From positions 620,001 to 684,000 of the forward strand of contig NZ_CP053452.2 in assembly GCF_013128195.2 (NCBI RefSeq): 64,000 nucleotides of DNA, read 5' to 3'. The position numbers were made by a program, and so were the translations under genes. The stretch comes from Frigoriglobus tundricola (GTDB lineage: Bacteria > Planctomycetota > Planctomycetia > Gemmatales > Gemmataceae). The notes under the pieces were generated by a model that made no database searches, was not told where the DNA came from, and saw nothing but the letters and a program-made list of their open reading frames with translations. This document shows positions 36,258-46,265 of this stretch, in pieces (position 1 is the first letter of the stretch; each line of letters opens with the position of its first letter).

Positions 36258-39200
36258 ATGCGTCGTCCTTCGTGGCTCCGGCAGTTCAAAAAGCGGTTCG
36301 TGGGACACGGGACCGTCGCCCCGGTGGTCACCCGGTTCGAGTGTGAACAACTCGAGGACCGGTCCCTGTTGGCCACCGCGATCTGGACCGGCGGCGGGGT
36401 CGCCGCCTCGGGGAGCGCGGTCTGGTCCGATCCCAGAAACTGGTACGCGGGGTACGAGCCCGAAACCAACGACGACGTGATCTTCCAGAGCGGTTTGTCC
36501 GCGGCCGCGAAGCCGCCCGCGACCGGCTCCGTTCCCGCCGGCACCTTTAAGTTCGTGGCGAACTCGATCGTGGACGGCGACTACACGATCCACGACCTCC
36601 AGATTAACGACGCGAACTACCACATCGACGCGGGCTCTTTGCCCGCCACGCTCACGATCACCGGCCGGTTACTCGTGAACGTCCCGGGGTCGGTCGGGAA
36701 CGATACCGGTCTGTCGGTTCTGGGGCCGATCTTCTCATCGACCGTGACCACGTCGAACCTCACGATCCAATTGAACGGTGTGAACCAGGAGTTCAACATC
36801 GCCGGGACCGGCCTCCTGGACATCACCGCGAGCCTGATCGATCCCGCCACCGGGTACGCCGGCATTCTGAAGACGGGAACCGGCGCGATCGAATTCGGCG
36901 GAACGAACAGTTACTCGGGCGTGACGCGGGTCAGCGCGGGAATTCTTTACGTCGCGAACGAATACGCGCTCGGCAGCACCATTCGCCCCACGATCGTCGA
37001 TTCGGGCGCGACGCTCTCCGTTGTGACGGACGACTTCCTAGCCGAAGACGGCATCGCGAACTCGCTCCAGATCACCGGGGCCGGCTTCAACGGCAAAGGC
37101 GCGCTGGAGGGCTCGATCGATCCGTTCACCCAGTTCGAGGGCTTAGCCAACAACGGCGGCGGGTTGTGGATCGGCGGGATCAGCCTCGTCGGCAACGCCA
37201 CGATCGGCACGGACGCCGGCGTCTTCGCTGACGGGGCCCAACTGGTCGTGGACGTCAACGGGATCAGCGGGAGCGGCACGCTCACGAAAGTGGGCGCCGG
37301 GGACCTGTCTGTAGAGGTGGCGAGCACCTACGCGGGCAACACCGTGATCAACCAGGGCAGCCTCTCCATTTACGACAACAAGGCGCTCGGGGTCGGGACC
37401 GGGTTTTCGATCACGGTGAATCCGACAGGGGGGCTCGGCGCCTCGCTGAGACTGGACGCCGGCCTCAACGTGAACGAAACGCTTTTCCTCAACGGCCCGG
37501 GGTATGATGTCGATTTCGCCAATCGCCTCCTCGGAGCGCTGAACCTGCTCAACCCGGGGGCCTCGACCTGGTCGGGCAGCATCACCATCCAAACCGCCGC
37601 CACCATCGGGTCCACGCTCGACGCCACCTTGACACTCGCCGGCGCCCTGGCCGGATCGGCCAGCCTGTCCAAGGTCGATCGCGGGACCGTCCGCATCGCC
37701 CGTGCGAATACCGGCTTCACCGGAACGACGACCATCGACAACGGAACACTCGACGTCGCGGACGCCCGCGCGGTCGGGACCGGCGCGATCACCGTCAACT
37801 CGACGACGGGCACCGCCGCCGAGGTCGGCACGCTCCTCCTTGACGGCACCTTCACGCTCGCACAGACCGTGACCACGAACGGGGTCGGGTTCGGCACGAA
37901 CGGGGCGATCAGTATCGTCAACCCGGCCGCGGGCGGCACCTCGAACATCACCCTGACCAACGTCGCCCTCCAGTCCGCGACGTCGCTCCACGTCGATCCG
38001 AACGCGAACCTGACGATCGCGGGCGTCATTTCCGACGCCCCCGGTACGGCGGTGGCGGGGGCGCCCCTTGAAGTGACCGGCTCTGGCACCCTGGTGCTCG
38101 CGGGCAACAACACCTACACTAGTGCCACGGTGCTCCGCGGCGGCACCACCATTCTCAAATCCAACAAGGCCCTGGGGGTGGGCACGCTCGGGGTATCCGT
38201 CACGTCCGGATCCGTTCTGGACCTGACGGGCGGCATCACTGTGTCCGTCCCGCTCACGGTGTCCGGCTCGACCACATCACCCGCGCGCTCCACGTTCGGC
38301 GTCCTGGCCGGCACGAACGTGTGGGCCGGGACGGCCACCTTCATCAGCAATGGCAGTTCGGTGGCCGTGAACGTCGCCGCGGGTACGAATCTCGTATTCA
38401 GCGGCACCCTCAGCGGCGATTCCGACATCCACAAGACCGGGACCGGGACGCTCCAGATCAGCGGAACACAGTCGAATAACGACCTCGGGACGCTGCTCAT
38501 TGACGCCGGAATGGTCACGCTCGGGATGAGGCCCGCGACGCCGAACACGACCCTGAACGCGACCGGCGGGAACATCGTGGTCGGGAACGGAACGGGCGCG
38601 GCCGGTGCGGCCGTGTTACAACTCGCGGCGTCCAACCAGATCTCGGACACCAACGCGGTGACCGTCAACTCGGACGGGCTGTTCAACCTGAACAACTTCA
38701 ACGAGACGCTCGGCGGCCAGACGGCGCTGACCCTCGCGGGCGGCCGGGTGACGACCGGGTCCGGCACGCTGACCCTCAACGGCAACCTGGAGACCAACGG
38801 GTCGACCGGCACCTCGGGCATCACCGGGAACGTGTCCCTGGGATCGGCGACCCGGAATTCCGGATACCGCCCGACGCCGCAGATGACGCTGTCCTCGAAC
38901 CTGAACGCGTCGCAGTTCGGTAACGCCGTGACGTACACGTTCACGGCGACGGGCATGGCGGGCGAACCGCTCGTGACCGGGTCGGTGAACTTCTATAGCG
39001 GGACCACGCGCATCGGCGCCACCCAGATCCTCTCCAACGGCACGGCGACGCTTACGACGACCGCCCTGCCCGGCGGCAACCAGCCGATCACGGCCATCTA
39101 TTCCGGGGACAACTACTACGCGCCCACCTCGGAGAACATGGCCCCGGGCCAGACCGTGGACAACCCGCCCGCCACCGAAACGCTCACCTCGAGCAACGTC

Positions 39201-42200
39201 ACAGCGACGACGGGCGAGTCGGTGACGTTCACCTTTACCCTCGCCGGCACGTCCGGCTCGACCGCCCCGACCGGGACCGTCGCGTTCTTCGACGGCAGCA
39301 CGCTGATCGGGACGGTGCAGGCGCTCGCGAACGGAACGGCCTCGGTGACGACAAGTTCACTGGCGGTCGGCACGCACGTCATCACCGCCGTCTACTCGGG
39401 CGACATCTTCTACGCGTCCAGCACCGTCACGCTCGCCCCGGTCCAAACCGTGGGCGCCACGCCCTTCGTCCTCCTGACCTCGAACGCGGACGTGATCACG
39501 GGCGGTCACACGGTGACCTTCACGTTCTCGAGCAGCGGCGACGTGGGGTTGCCGAAGCCGACCGGGACCGTCCAGTTCTTCGTCGACGGTATCCCGCTCG
39601 GCGCGGCCCAAACGCTGTCCGCGGACGGGACGGCGACGATGAGTAAGAGCGGCCTCTCGCTCGGCGACCACTTGATCACGGCCGTTTACTCGGGCGACAG
39701 CATCTACAACGGTGCGACGGCGACGCTCCCGGTGTCCGAAGTGGCCGCGACCCCGTTCGTGTCCACGCTCTACTCGAGCGCCAACGTGGTGTGCCAGAGC
39801 ACCCCGGCGAACGGGACCACCCCGGCCTACAACAACCCCGTCACGTTCACCTACGCGACCAGCACCAGCGCGGGTAACCCCCTGCCGACCGGGCAGGTAT
39901 CTTTCTCCGCGAGCCTCAACGGCGTCGTGCTCGCGTCGGGCTTCGGGACGCTCGCCAATGGGGTGGCGACTTTCACCACGATTTTCTCCCAGACGGGCAC
40001 GTACACGGTCACGGCGACTTACCTCGGCGACAACAACTACGCCGGGGCGACTTCAACCCTCGCCCCGGCCGAAATCGTCGTCGCGCCCGGCAACTACATC
40101 TCCTCCGAGGACGACCCCTCGCTGTCAGGCCAGAACGTGACGTACGTTTTCACCTCCAACACCAGTGCGGGGCTGTTGACCACGACGGCGGGAACCGGGT
40201 CGGTGGTCTTCTTCGATAACGGCAGACAGATCAGTGGGCCGATCGGTCTCAACGCGATCGGGCAAGCGCAGTTCACGGAGACCCAACCGACGGCCGGCAC
40301 GCACACGATCACGGCCCAGTACACCAGTTCCTCGGGCACCTCTACCGTTTCCCTCCCGACCCAGATCGTGGACGCCGATCCCTTGTCCGCGGTCCTCGTG
40401 TCTCAGAGCGAACCGGCCGCGACCGGGACGAACGTGACCCTCACGTTCGAGGGGGCGTTCTTCCGCACCTTGCCGGAGCCCAACCCCAGCCCCCCACCGC
40501 CGACGGTCAACTCGTCGATCCCGGCGCCGACGGGCACCGTGTCGTTCTTCGACGGTAGCACCCTGATCGGGACCGTGACGCTGCCACCGACCGGGACGGT
40601 GTCGATCAGCACCGACTCGCTGACCGTCGGCAGCCACAAGATCTTCGCCGTGTACTCGGGGGACTCGAACTACGCGACCTACCGCGTCGCGCTCCCCGTT
40701 CCCGAAGTGATCGGCCCCGCGCCGTCGATCCGGATCGTATCGAGCGCCGACCCGGTTCTGGTCACCGGGAACGTGACGTTCACGGTGTCGGCCTACGGCG
40801 GGTCGGGCCAGCCGACGCCGACCGGGAAGGTGACGCTGTACGTGGACGGGTTCCAACTTTCCGACGCGATCTCGCTCGAAAACGGGGTGGCGACGTACAG
40901 CGTGTCGGCCGCGACGCTCGGGGTCGGGAGCCACGTGATCACCGCCGACTACACCGGCGACCCCAATTACGCGACCGCCATCGGGACGATGGTTCAAAAC
41001 GAGGTTGTGGTCGATCCGCCCCCGGTCCAGATCACGACGAGCGCCCAGCCGCAGACGGTCAACGGGGTCGTCACGTACCCCGTGACCCCCGGCCAGAGCG
41101 TGACGTACACCCTGAAGGTGCCCAACGCGAACGCCAGCGCCGGCGACCCGGCGCCGGTCGGCACCGTCACGTTCACCCAGATCGATTCGCTGGGCAACTC
41201 CATCGTGATCGGCTCGGCGCCGCTGAACGCCAACGGGGTCGCGAGCATCACCGTCTTCAGCCCGGCGACGGTCGGCACGTACACGATCGTCGCCTCGTAC
41301 GCCGGCGACACCGCCGACGGTTACGAGCCCGTGTCGGTCACCATCTCCGCCCCGGTTCAAAACACCCTCGGCCCGGTCTCGCCCCCGCCGACGGTTGTGA
41401 ACCGCTTCGAGCCCGTCGCCACCGTGAACGGCACGATCAGCGGCGGGGCGGGCGCCGGCCTGACCTCGACGGGTCCCGGCGTGCTCGTCCTCAACGGCGT
41501 GAACACCTACAGCGGCGCCACCACCGTTAACGGCAGCGCGGGGACACTGATCGTCGGCGTGACCGGCGCCCTGCCGCCGGGCACCCCGCTGGCGATCGGC
41601 GCCGGCGGCACCGTGGATATGAACGGGAACACGGCCAGCGTCGCGGACCTGAGCGGCGCGGGCACCCTGTTCCTCGACGGCAACGGCAGCGCGCTCACCA
41701 CGGGCACGGACAACACCTCCACCACGTTCAGCGGGGCGATCACCGGGACCGGCACCCTGACCAAGGTGGGCAACGGCACGCTCACGCTCTCCGGGGCCAG
41801 CCCCACGTACACCGGCCCCACCTTCGTTTCCGGCGGGGCCGTCTTCGTTAACGGGAACCAGAGCGGCAGCGCGGTTCAGGTCGCGAGCGGCACGACCCTC
41901 GGCGGCAACGGCGGAATCGTCGGCGCCGTCACGGTGAGCGCGGGCGGCACGGTCGCCCCGGGCACGAACGGGCCGGGCCTCCTGAACACCGGGGCCATCA
42001 GCTACGCCGCCGGTTCGACGTTCGCCGTGACCCTGAACGGGACCACGGCGGAGAGCCAGTACAGCCAGTTGGACGTCACCGGCACCGCGACCCTCAACGG
42101 TGCGACCCTCTCTCTCAGCGTGGGCTTCGCGCCCGCGGTGAACAACACGTTCGTCATCTTGACCGCGACGACGATCGTGGGCACCTTCAAGGACAGGAAC

Positions 42201-43778
42201 GGCAACGTGCTGGGCGAAGGGGCGACCTTCGACCTCAACGGCCGCGTCTACACGATCTCGTACCTGGGCAACCAGGTCACGCTCACGGTGACCGGGTTCG
42301 CCGAGACCTCGACGCTCACCTCGAACCTGAACCCGGCGCAGCCCGGCCAGAGCGTGACGTTCACCGCGACGTACACCCAGATCCTCCCCACCGACCCGGC
42401 GCCGCAGGGGAGCGTGCAGTTCTACCTGGACGGGGCCACGACCCCGTTCGCCACCGTGGCCCTGAACGGTTCGGGCTCCGCGTCGGCCTCGCTCGCGCTG
42501 GCGGTCGGCGCGCACACGATCACCGCCGTGTACACGTCCACCAACGGCTTCCAGAACACGACCACGACCCTGACCGAATCGGTGAGCGGGGTCCCGGCCG
42601 TGGCCCTGACGACCTCCGCGAGTTCGGTCATCTTCGGCACCGCGGTCACCTACACGGCTCAGGTATCCGGCAGCATCGGGACGCCGACCGGAACGGTCAA
42701 CTTCTACAACGCGTCGACGGGGGCGTTCCTCGGCTCCGCGAACCTGGACGGGAACGGGTTCGCACAGCTGACCACGTCCGCTGTGAGCCACGGCACCAGT
42801 ACGATTCAGGCCGTGTACACCGGCGACAGCAACTATCGCTCCGGGGCGGCGACCGTCACCCAGGTCATCACGAGCGTACCGTTGTACGCGGCCGGGAGCG
42901 GCCCGAACGGCCCGGGCATCGTGACCGCGTTCAGCGCGATGACGGGCGGGGCGCTCATCTCGTTCGCGCCGTTCGGCGCTTACGCGGGCGGGGTGAAGGT
43001 GGCCGTGGGCGACGTGAACGGGGACGGGTACAGCGATCTGATCGTGATGGCCGGACCCGGAGCCCTCAACGGGCTGGTCCAGATCTACAGCGGCCGGGAC
43101 TTCTCGCTGTTGAGCACGTACTTCGCGTTCCCGGGGTACGCCGGGGAGTTCAACATTGCGGCCGGGGACCTGACCGGTAACGGGATCGACGACGTGATCT
43201 TCTCCACGGCCACCGGGGGCGACTTCGTGTTCGCCTACGCCGGGGCCAGCAACACCTTCATCGTGCCGATCTTCTCGGCGTTCGGCGGGTTCACCGGCGG
43301 CGTCACCATCGCGGCCGGCGACGTGCGGGGCAGCGGCGTGGACCAGATCATCGTGGGCACCGCGTCCCAGGTCGGCGCGGCCGGGGTGTTCAACCAGTAC
43401 GGCCAACTGCTCCAGCCGTACTACTTCGCCCCGGTCGCGATGAACGGGGTGAACGTCGCCGCCGCGGACCTCAACAATTCGGGCCACGACGACATCATCT
43501 TCGGGGCGCGGACCGGCTCGACGCTGGTGCTGGAGTTCGACGGGGTGTCGCAGGGGCTGATGGGGTACTTCTTCGCGTACCCGGGCCAGACGTTCGGGGT
43601 GACCGTGGCGGCCGTCGACCCGACCGCGAGCGGGTACGCCAACATCGTCACCGGGTTCACGAGCAACGTGTCGGCGATCGCGATCTACAGCGGCCTCTCG
43701 TTCCAACTGCTCGACGTCAACGGGCAGCCGAGCGGGGCCGGCGGGGTCAGCGTCGCCGGCAGTGGCACCACCAAGTGA
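36258..43778 (+). CDS. Giant planctomycete surface protein (beta repeats, Ig-like repeats, FG-GAP)
   Basis: This protein has 2,506 residues. The N-terminus carries a basic region and the planctomycete extracellular motif CEQLEDRSLLA (about 29-40), which takes the place of a normal signal. Residues about 200-870 and 1745-2010 contain autotransporter-associated beta-strand repeats (LTKVGAGDLSVEVASTYAGN; YSGATTVNGSAGTLIVG). Residues about 877-1700 and 2017-2204 hold ten Ig-like (Big_3-type) repeats ending in AVYSGDSxY. Residues about 2207-2506 hold five FG-GAP/VCBS-like calcium-binding repeats (VGDVNGDGYSDLIVM; AGDLTGNGIDDVIF). It is likely displayed on the cell surface and used in adhesion. No C-terminal anchor is recognisable. 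Confidence 0.9.
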   Translation: MRRPSWLRQFKKRFVGHGTVAPVVTRFECEQLEDRSLLATAIWTGGGVAASGSAVWSDPRNWYAGYEPETNDDVIFQSGLSAAAKPPATGSVPAGTFKFVANSIVDGDYTIHDLQINDANYHIDAGSLPATLTITGRLLVNVPGSVGNDTGLSVLGPIFSSTVTTSNLTIQLNGVNQEFNIAGTGLLDITASLIDPATGYAGILKTGTGAIEFGGTNSYSGVTRVSAGILYVANEYALGSTIRPTIVDSGATLSVVTDDFLAEDGIANSLQITGAGFNGKGALEGSIDPFTQFEGLANNGGGLWIGGISLVGNATIGTDAGVFADGAQLVVDVNGISGSGTLTKVGAGDLSVEVASTYAGNTVINQGSLSIYDNKALGVGTGFSITVNPTGGLGASLRLDAGLNVNETLFLNGPGYDVDFANRLLGALNLLNPGASTWSGSITIQTAATIGSTLDATLTLAGALAGSASLSKVDRGTVRIARANTGFTGTTTIDNGTLDVADARAVGTGAITVNSTTGTAAEVGTLLLDGTFTLAQTVTTNGVGFGTNGAISIVNPAAGGTSNITLTNVALQSATSLHVDPNANLTIAGVISDAPGTAVAGAPLEVTGSGTLVLAGNNTYTSATVLRGGTTILKSNKALGVGTLGVSVTSGSVLDLTGGITVSVPLTVSGSTTSPARSTFGVLAGTNVWAGTATFISNGSSVAVNVAAGTNLVFSGTLSGDSDIHKTGTGTLQISGTQSNNDLGTLLIDAGMVTLGMRPATPNTTLNATGGNIVVGNGTGAAGAAVLQLAASNQISDTNAVTVNSDGLFNLNNFNETLGGQTALTLAGGRVTTGSGTLTLNGNLETNGSTGTSGITGNVSLGSATRNSGYRPTPQMTLSSNLNASQFGNAVTYTFTATGMAGEPLVTGSVNFYSGTTRIGATQILSNGTATLTTTALPGGNQPITAIYSGDNYYAPTSENMAPGQTVDNPPATETLTSSNVTATTGESVTFTFTLAGTSGSTAPTGTVAFFDGSTLIGTVQALANGTASVTTSSLAVGTHVITAVYSGDIFYASSTVTLAPVQTVGATPFVLLTSNADVITGGHTVTFTFSSSGDVGLPKPTGTVQFFVDGIPLGAAQTLSADGTATMSKSGLSLGDHLITAVYSGDSIYNGATATLPVSEVAATPFVSTLYSSANVVCQSTPANGTTPAYNNPVTFTYATSTSAGNPLPTGQVSFSASLNGVVLASGFGTLANGVATFTTIFSQTGTYTVTATYLGDNNYAGATSTLAPAEIVVAPGNYISSEDDPSLSGQNVTYVFTSNTSAGLLTTTAGTGSVVFFDNGRQISGPIGLNAIGQAQFTETQPTAGTHTITAQYTSSSGTSTVSLPTQIVDADPLSAVLVSQSEPAATGTNVTLTFEGAFFRTLPEPNPSPPPPTVNSSIPAPTGTVSFFDGSTLIGTVTLPPTGTVSISTDSLTVGSHKIFAVYSGDSNYATYRVALPVPEVIGPAPSIRIVSSADPVLVTGNVTFTVSAYGGSGQPTPTGKVTLYVDGFQLSDAISLENGVATYSVSAATLGVGSHVITADYTGDPNYATAIGTMVQNEVVVDPPPVQITTSAQPQTVNGVVTYPVTPGQSVTYTLKVPNANASAGDPAPVGTVTFTQIDSLGNSIVIGSAPLNANGVASITVFSPATVGTYTIVASYAGDTADGYEPVSVTISAPVQNTLGPVSPPPTVVNRFEPVATVNGTISGGAGAGLTSTGPGVLVLNGVNTYSGATTVNGSAGTLIVGVTGALPPGTPLAIGAGGTVDMNGNTASVADLSGAGTLFLDGNGSALTTGTDNTSTTFSGAITGTGTLTKVGNGTLTLSGASPTYTGPTFVSGGAVFVNGNQSGSAVQVASGTTLGGNGGIVGAVTVSAGGTVAPGTNGPGLLNTGAISYAAGSTFAVTLNGTTAESQYSQLDVTGTATLNGATLSLSVGFAPAVNNTFVILTATTIVGTFKDRNGNVLGEGATFDLNGRVYTISYLGNQVTLTVTGFAETSTLTSNLNPAQPGQSVTFTATYTQILPTDPAPQGSVQFYLDGATTPFATVALNGSGSASASLALAVGAHTITAVYTSTNGFQNTTTTLTESVSGVPAVALTTSASSVIFGTAVTYTAQVSGSIGTPTGTVNFYNASTGAFLGSANLDGNGFAQLTTSAVSHGTSTIQAVYTGDSNYRSGAATVTQVITSVPLYAAGSGPNGPGIVTAFSAMTGGALISFAPFGAYAGGVKVAVGDVNGDGYSDLIVMAGPGALNGLVQIYSGRDFSLLSTYFAFPGYAGEFNIAAGDLTGNGIDDVIFSTATGGDFVFAYAGASNTFIVPIFSAFGGFTGGVTIAAGDVRGSGVDQIIVGTASQVGAAGVFNQYGQLLQPYYFAPVAMNGVNVAAADLNNSGHDDIIFGARTGSTLVLEFDGVSQGLMGYFFAYPGQTFGVTVAAVDPTASGYANIVTGFTSNVSAIAIYSGLSFQLLDVNGQPSGAGGVSVAGSGTTK

Positions 43779-43881
43779 CCCGCCCGCCGGACGCGGCTCC
43801 CCGCCCCGGACGCTCGGGCGTCCGGGGCGGTTTCGTTTTCGGTGCCGGCCCGCGGCGAGGTGCCGGCCGGGGCGCGCTCCG

Positions 43882-43887
43882 TACAAT
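43882..43887 (+). promoter_or_regulatory. -10-like element immediately before the ABC ATPase gene
   Basis: TACAATTCGG starts at 43882, only 6 bases before the ATG at 43894. A start site here would give a leaderless or nearly leaderless mRNA. It matches the TAYAATYCGR pattern at 21173 and 27752. Confidence 0.4.
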
Positions 43888-43893
43888 TCGGGG

Positions 43894-44838
43894 ATGCCTT
43901 CAGCCATTCGCGTCCAGAACCTTGTCAAGACCTACCCCGGCCGCCCGCCGGTCGAGGCCGTGCGCGGCCTCGACCTGGAAGTGGGGGTCGGCGAGTGTTT
44001 CGGTTTGCTCGGCCCGAACGGGGCCGGGAAGACGACCACCCTCGAAATCATCGAGGGGCTGCTCGACCCGACCGCCGGCGCGGTCGAGGTGCTGGGCCTG
44101 CGGTGGGGCGAGAGCGACGCCGCGATCCGCTCGAAGATCGGGATCTCGCTCCAGGAGACGCGGCTCTCCGACAAACTCACCGTGCGCGAAACGGTCGCCC
44201 TGTTTCGGTCCTTCTACGGGAGCGGGCTGACCCCGGACGGGGCCATCGCCCGTGTGGGCCTGGACGAGAAGGCGGGGAGCTACGTGGACAAACTGTCCGG
44301 GGGGCAGCGGCAGCGGTTGGCGGTCGCGACCGCGCTGGTCGGCGAGCCGGAGCTGCTCTTCCTCGACGAGCCGACGACCGGCCTCGATCCGCAGTCGCGG
44401 CGGCAGTTGTGGGACGTGATCCGGACCCAGAAGGAGCTCGGCCGTACGGTCGTGGTCACCACGCACTATATGGACGAGGCCGAGCGCCTGTGCGACCGGG
44501 TGGCGGTGATCGACCACGGGCGGACGATCGCGCTGGGCACGCCGGCCGAGCTGATCGCCCGTGTCGGCGGGGAACACGTCATCGACCTGGACGTCGCGGC
44601 CGACAGCCCGGCCCGGCCCGCAGTCGCCGACCTGACCGAACTGCCCACGGTGACCTCGGCGCGTGAAGTGGGCACCCGTTTCACGCTCGCGGCGGGCGAG
44701 CCGCACCGCGCGCTGCCGGCGCTTCTCGATTTCGTCCGCGCGGCCGGCGTGAAGATCACCGGGCTGACCACCCGCACCGCGACCCTCGAAGACGTGTTCG
44801 TCACGCTGACGGGCCGGCACCTGCGCGACTCGGACTAA
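43894..44838 (+). CDS. ABC transporter ATP-binding protein (ABC-2 type)
   Basis: ATG 43894 gives 314 residues. It is complete: Walker A GPNGAGKTT, Q-loop LQETRLSDKLTVRETV, signature LSGGQRQRL, Walker B LLFLDEPTTGLD, and H-loop TTHYMDEAE. The C-terminal 90 residues form the typical DrrA/NatA-like extension. The ABC-2 permease gene follows, separated by a palindromic repeat. Together they form an exporter for a drug, lipid or polysaccharide; the substrate is unknown. Confidence 0.95.
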   Translation: MPSAIRVQNLVKTYPGRPPVEAVRGLDLEVGVGECFGLLGPNGAGKTTTLEIIEGLLDPTAGAVEVLGLRWGESDAAIRSKIGISLQETRLSDKLTVRETVALFRSFYGSGLTPDGAIARVGLDEKAGSYVDKLSGGQRQRLAVATALVGEPELLFLDEPTTGLDPQSRRQLWDVIRTQKELGRTVVVTTHYMDEAERLCDRVAVIDHGRTIALGTPAELIARVGGEHVIDLDVAADSPARPAVADLTELPTVTSAREVGTRFTLAAGEPHRALPALLDFVRAAGVKITGLTTRTATLEDVFVTLTGRHLRDSD

Positions 44839-44868
44839 CCGCCGGTGCCGAGTTGAACGTCCTACGGT

Positions 44869-44926
44869 CGCGAGTCATAAAGTCGCGGACCCGACCGACT
44901 GGCCGCTCGGGACTTTACGACTTGCG
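44869..44926. repeat. Inverted repeat between the ABC ATPase and permease genes
   Basis: CGCGAGTCATAAAGTC (44869-44884) pairs with GACTTTACGACTTGCG (44911-44926) with 14 of 16 matches. It belongs to the same family as the repeat at 22993-23108. Confidence 0.7.
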
Positions 44927-44962
44927 CCTTTACGACTTTCGACCTCAAGCGCTGGGTGATGC

Positions 44963-46009
44963 ATGTCCCCGCTTTGGCACCTCACACTCGCGCGGGTGCG
45001 CGAGTTTTACCGCGAGCCGGCGGCCCTGTTCTGGGTTTATGGGTTCCCCCTGATCCTTGCGGGCGTACTCGGGCTGGCGTTCAGCGAGAAACCGGTGCCG
45101 GCATCGGTAGTGGACGTGCAGGACGACCCGACGGCCCCCGGCGCGACCGAGCAGCTCCGGGCCGCGCTGGCGCGCGACCCGGGCGTGAAGGTCGCCGTTT
45201 ACGACGCGGCCGCGTGCCGCCAGCGGCTCCGCACCTCGAAGACGGACGCCGTGGTCGTGCCGCGCCCCGAGAGCGGGAGCGGGAGCGAGTACCTGTTCAA
45301 CCCGACCCGCGCCGAAAGCGTGCTGGCCCGCGACGCCGCCGACCGCGCGCTGCTCCGCGCCGCTCACCCGTCCGAGGCGACCGCGATCGAAACGCCCGTG
45401 AGCGAACCCGGCGGCCGGTACATCGACTTCCTGGTCCCGGGGCTGCTCGGGATGAACCTGCTCGGCGGGGGCCTGTTCGGCGTCGGGTTCGCGGTCGCGG
45501 ACATGCGGGTGCGGAAGCTGCTGAAGCGGTTCCAGGCGACGCCGATGCGGCGCTCCGATTTTATGCTCAGCCTGATGCTGAGCCGCCTGCTGTTCACGCT
45601 GGTGGACATTGGGCTCCTGCTCGGCTTCGCGCACCTCGTGTTCGACATCCGGGTGCGCGGCAACCCGCTGGCATTTCTGGTGCTGATCGCGGCCGGCGGC
45701 GCGAGCTTCGCCGGACTCGGTTTGCTCCTCGGGAGCCGCGCGCGCACGATGGAGACGGCCGCCGGGCTGGTGAACGCGGTCATGTTGCCGATGTACGTGG
45801 TGTCGGGGGTGTTCTTCTCCGCGACACGGTTCCCGGAGGCGCTTCAACCGCTCATCCAAGCGCTGCCGCTCACCGCATTGAACGACGGGCTGCGGGCCGT
45901 CATGAACGACGGGGCCGGGTGGGACGCCCTGCCCTACCCGCTGCTGGTGCTGGGGATCTGGGGGGGGATCAGTTTCGCTCTTGCGCTGCGCGTCTTCCGC
46001 TGGCGCTGA
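44963..46009 (+). CDS. ABC-2 type transporter permease
   Basis: This 348-residue protein has an N-terminal helix (FWVYGFPLILAGVLGLAFSEK), an extracytoplasmic domain of about 110 residues, and then five helices in the C-terminal half (YIDFLVPGLLGMNLLGGGLFGVGFAVADMR; LSRLLFTLVDIGLLLGFAHLV; NPLAFLVLIAAGGASFAGLGLLLGS; VMLPMYVVSGVFFSA). This is the ABC-2 topology (DrrB/NatB type). It is paired with the upstream ATPase gene. Confidence 0.92.
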   Translation: MSPLWHLTLARVREFYREPAALFWVYGFPLILAGVLGLAFSEKPVPASVVDVQDDPTAPGATEQLRAALARDPGVKVAVYDAAACRQRLRTSKTDAVVVPRPESGSGSEYLFNPTRAESVLARDAADRALLRAAHPSEATAIETPVSEPGGRYIDFLVPGLLGMNLLGGGLFGVGFAVADMRVRKLLKRFQATPMRRSDFMLSLMLSRLLFTLVDIGLLLGFAHLVFDIRVRGNPLAFLVLIAAGGASFAGLGLLLGSRARTMETAAGLVNAVMLPMYVVSGVFFSATRFPEALQPLIQALPLTALNDGLRAVMNDGAGWDALPYPLLVLGIWGGISFALALRVFRWR

Positions 46010-46037
46010 ACGTGAACCGGAACGTGAACGTATTGAG

Positions 46038-46110
46038 TACCCTCGGCGCGATTCGAACGCGCGACCCCCGGTTTAGGAAACCAGTGCTCTATCCCCTGAG
46101 CTACGAGGGC
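46038..46110 (-). tRNA. tRNA-Arg (anticodon CCT)
   Basis: Read on the minus strand, 46110 to 46038 folds as a 73-nt cloverleaf. The acceptor pairs GCCCTCG with CGAGGGT, the D arm has AGCTCAGGGGATAGAGC, the anticodon stem CTGGT/ACCGG encloses TTCCTAA with anticodon CCT, and the T arm has GTTCGAATC. CCA is not encoded. It lies 156 bases before the integrase gene, with its 5' end facing it, so it is a likely attachment target. Confidence 0.93.
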
Positions 46111-46165
46111 AAATCACAGAAATCCTAGGCTTTTTCACATAGATTGACGATTCGCACTTCCACGT

Positions 46166-46194
46166 TTGACGCCTGCCGTGACGCCTGCTATTCT
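46166..46194 (+). promoter_or_regulatory. Candidate integrase promoter
   Basis: TTGACG (46166-46171) and TATTCT (46189-46194) are separated by 17 bases. The expected start near 46201 gives a leader of about 65 nt before the integrase ATG. Confidence 0.5.
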
Positions 46195-46265
46195 CGGAAG
46201 CGGCCGAGGGCGTCGTTACCGCCCCGGCCGTGTCCACAACACCCGCTTTCTGAGGAGCGGCCGTC

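Noticed and set aside
40125-43928. 1,267-residue minus-strand open frame inside the giant surface-protein gene
   Set aside because: It is a shadow of the GC-rich repeats; its composition is Arg/Gly/His-rich with no domains, while the plus frame has clear repeats.
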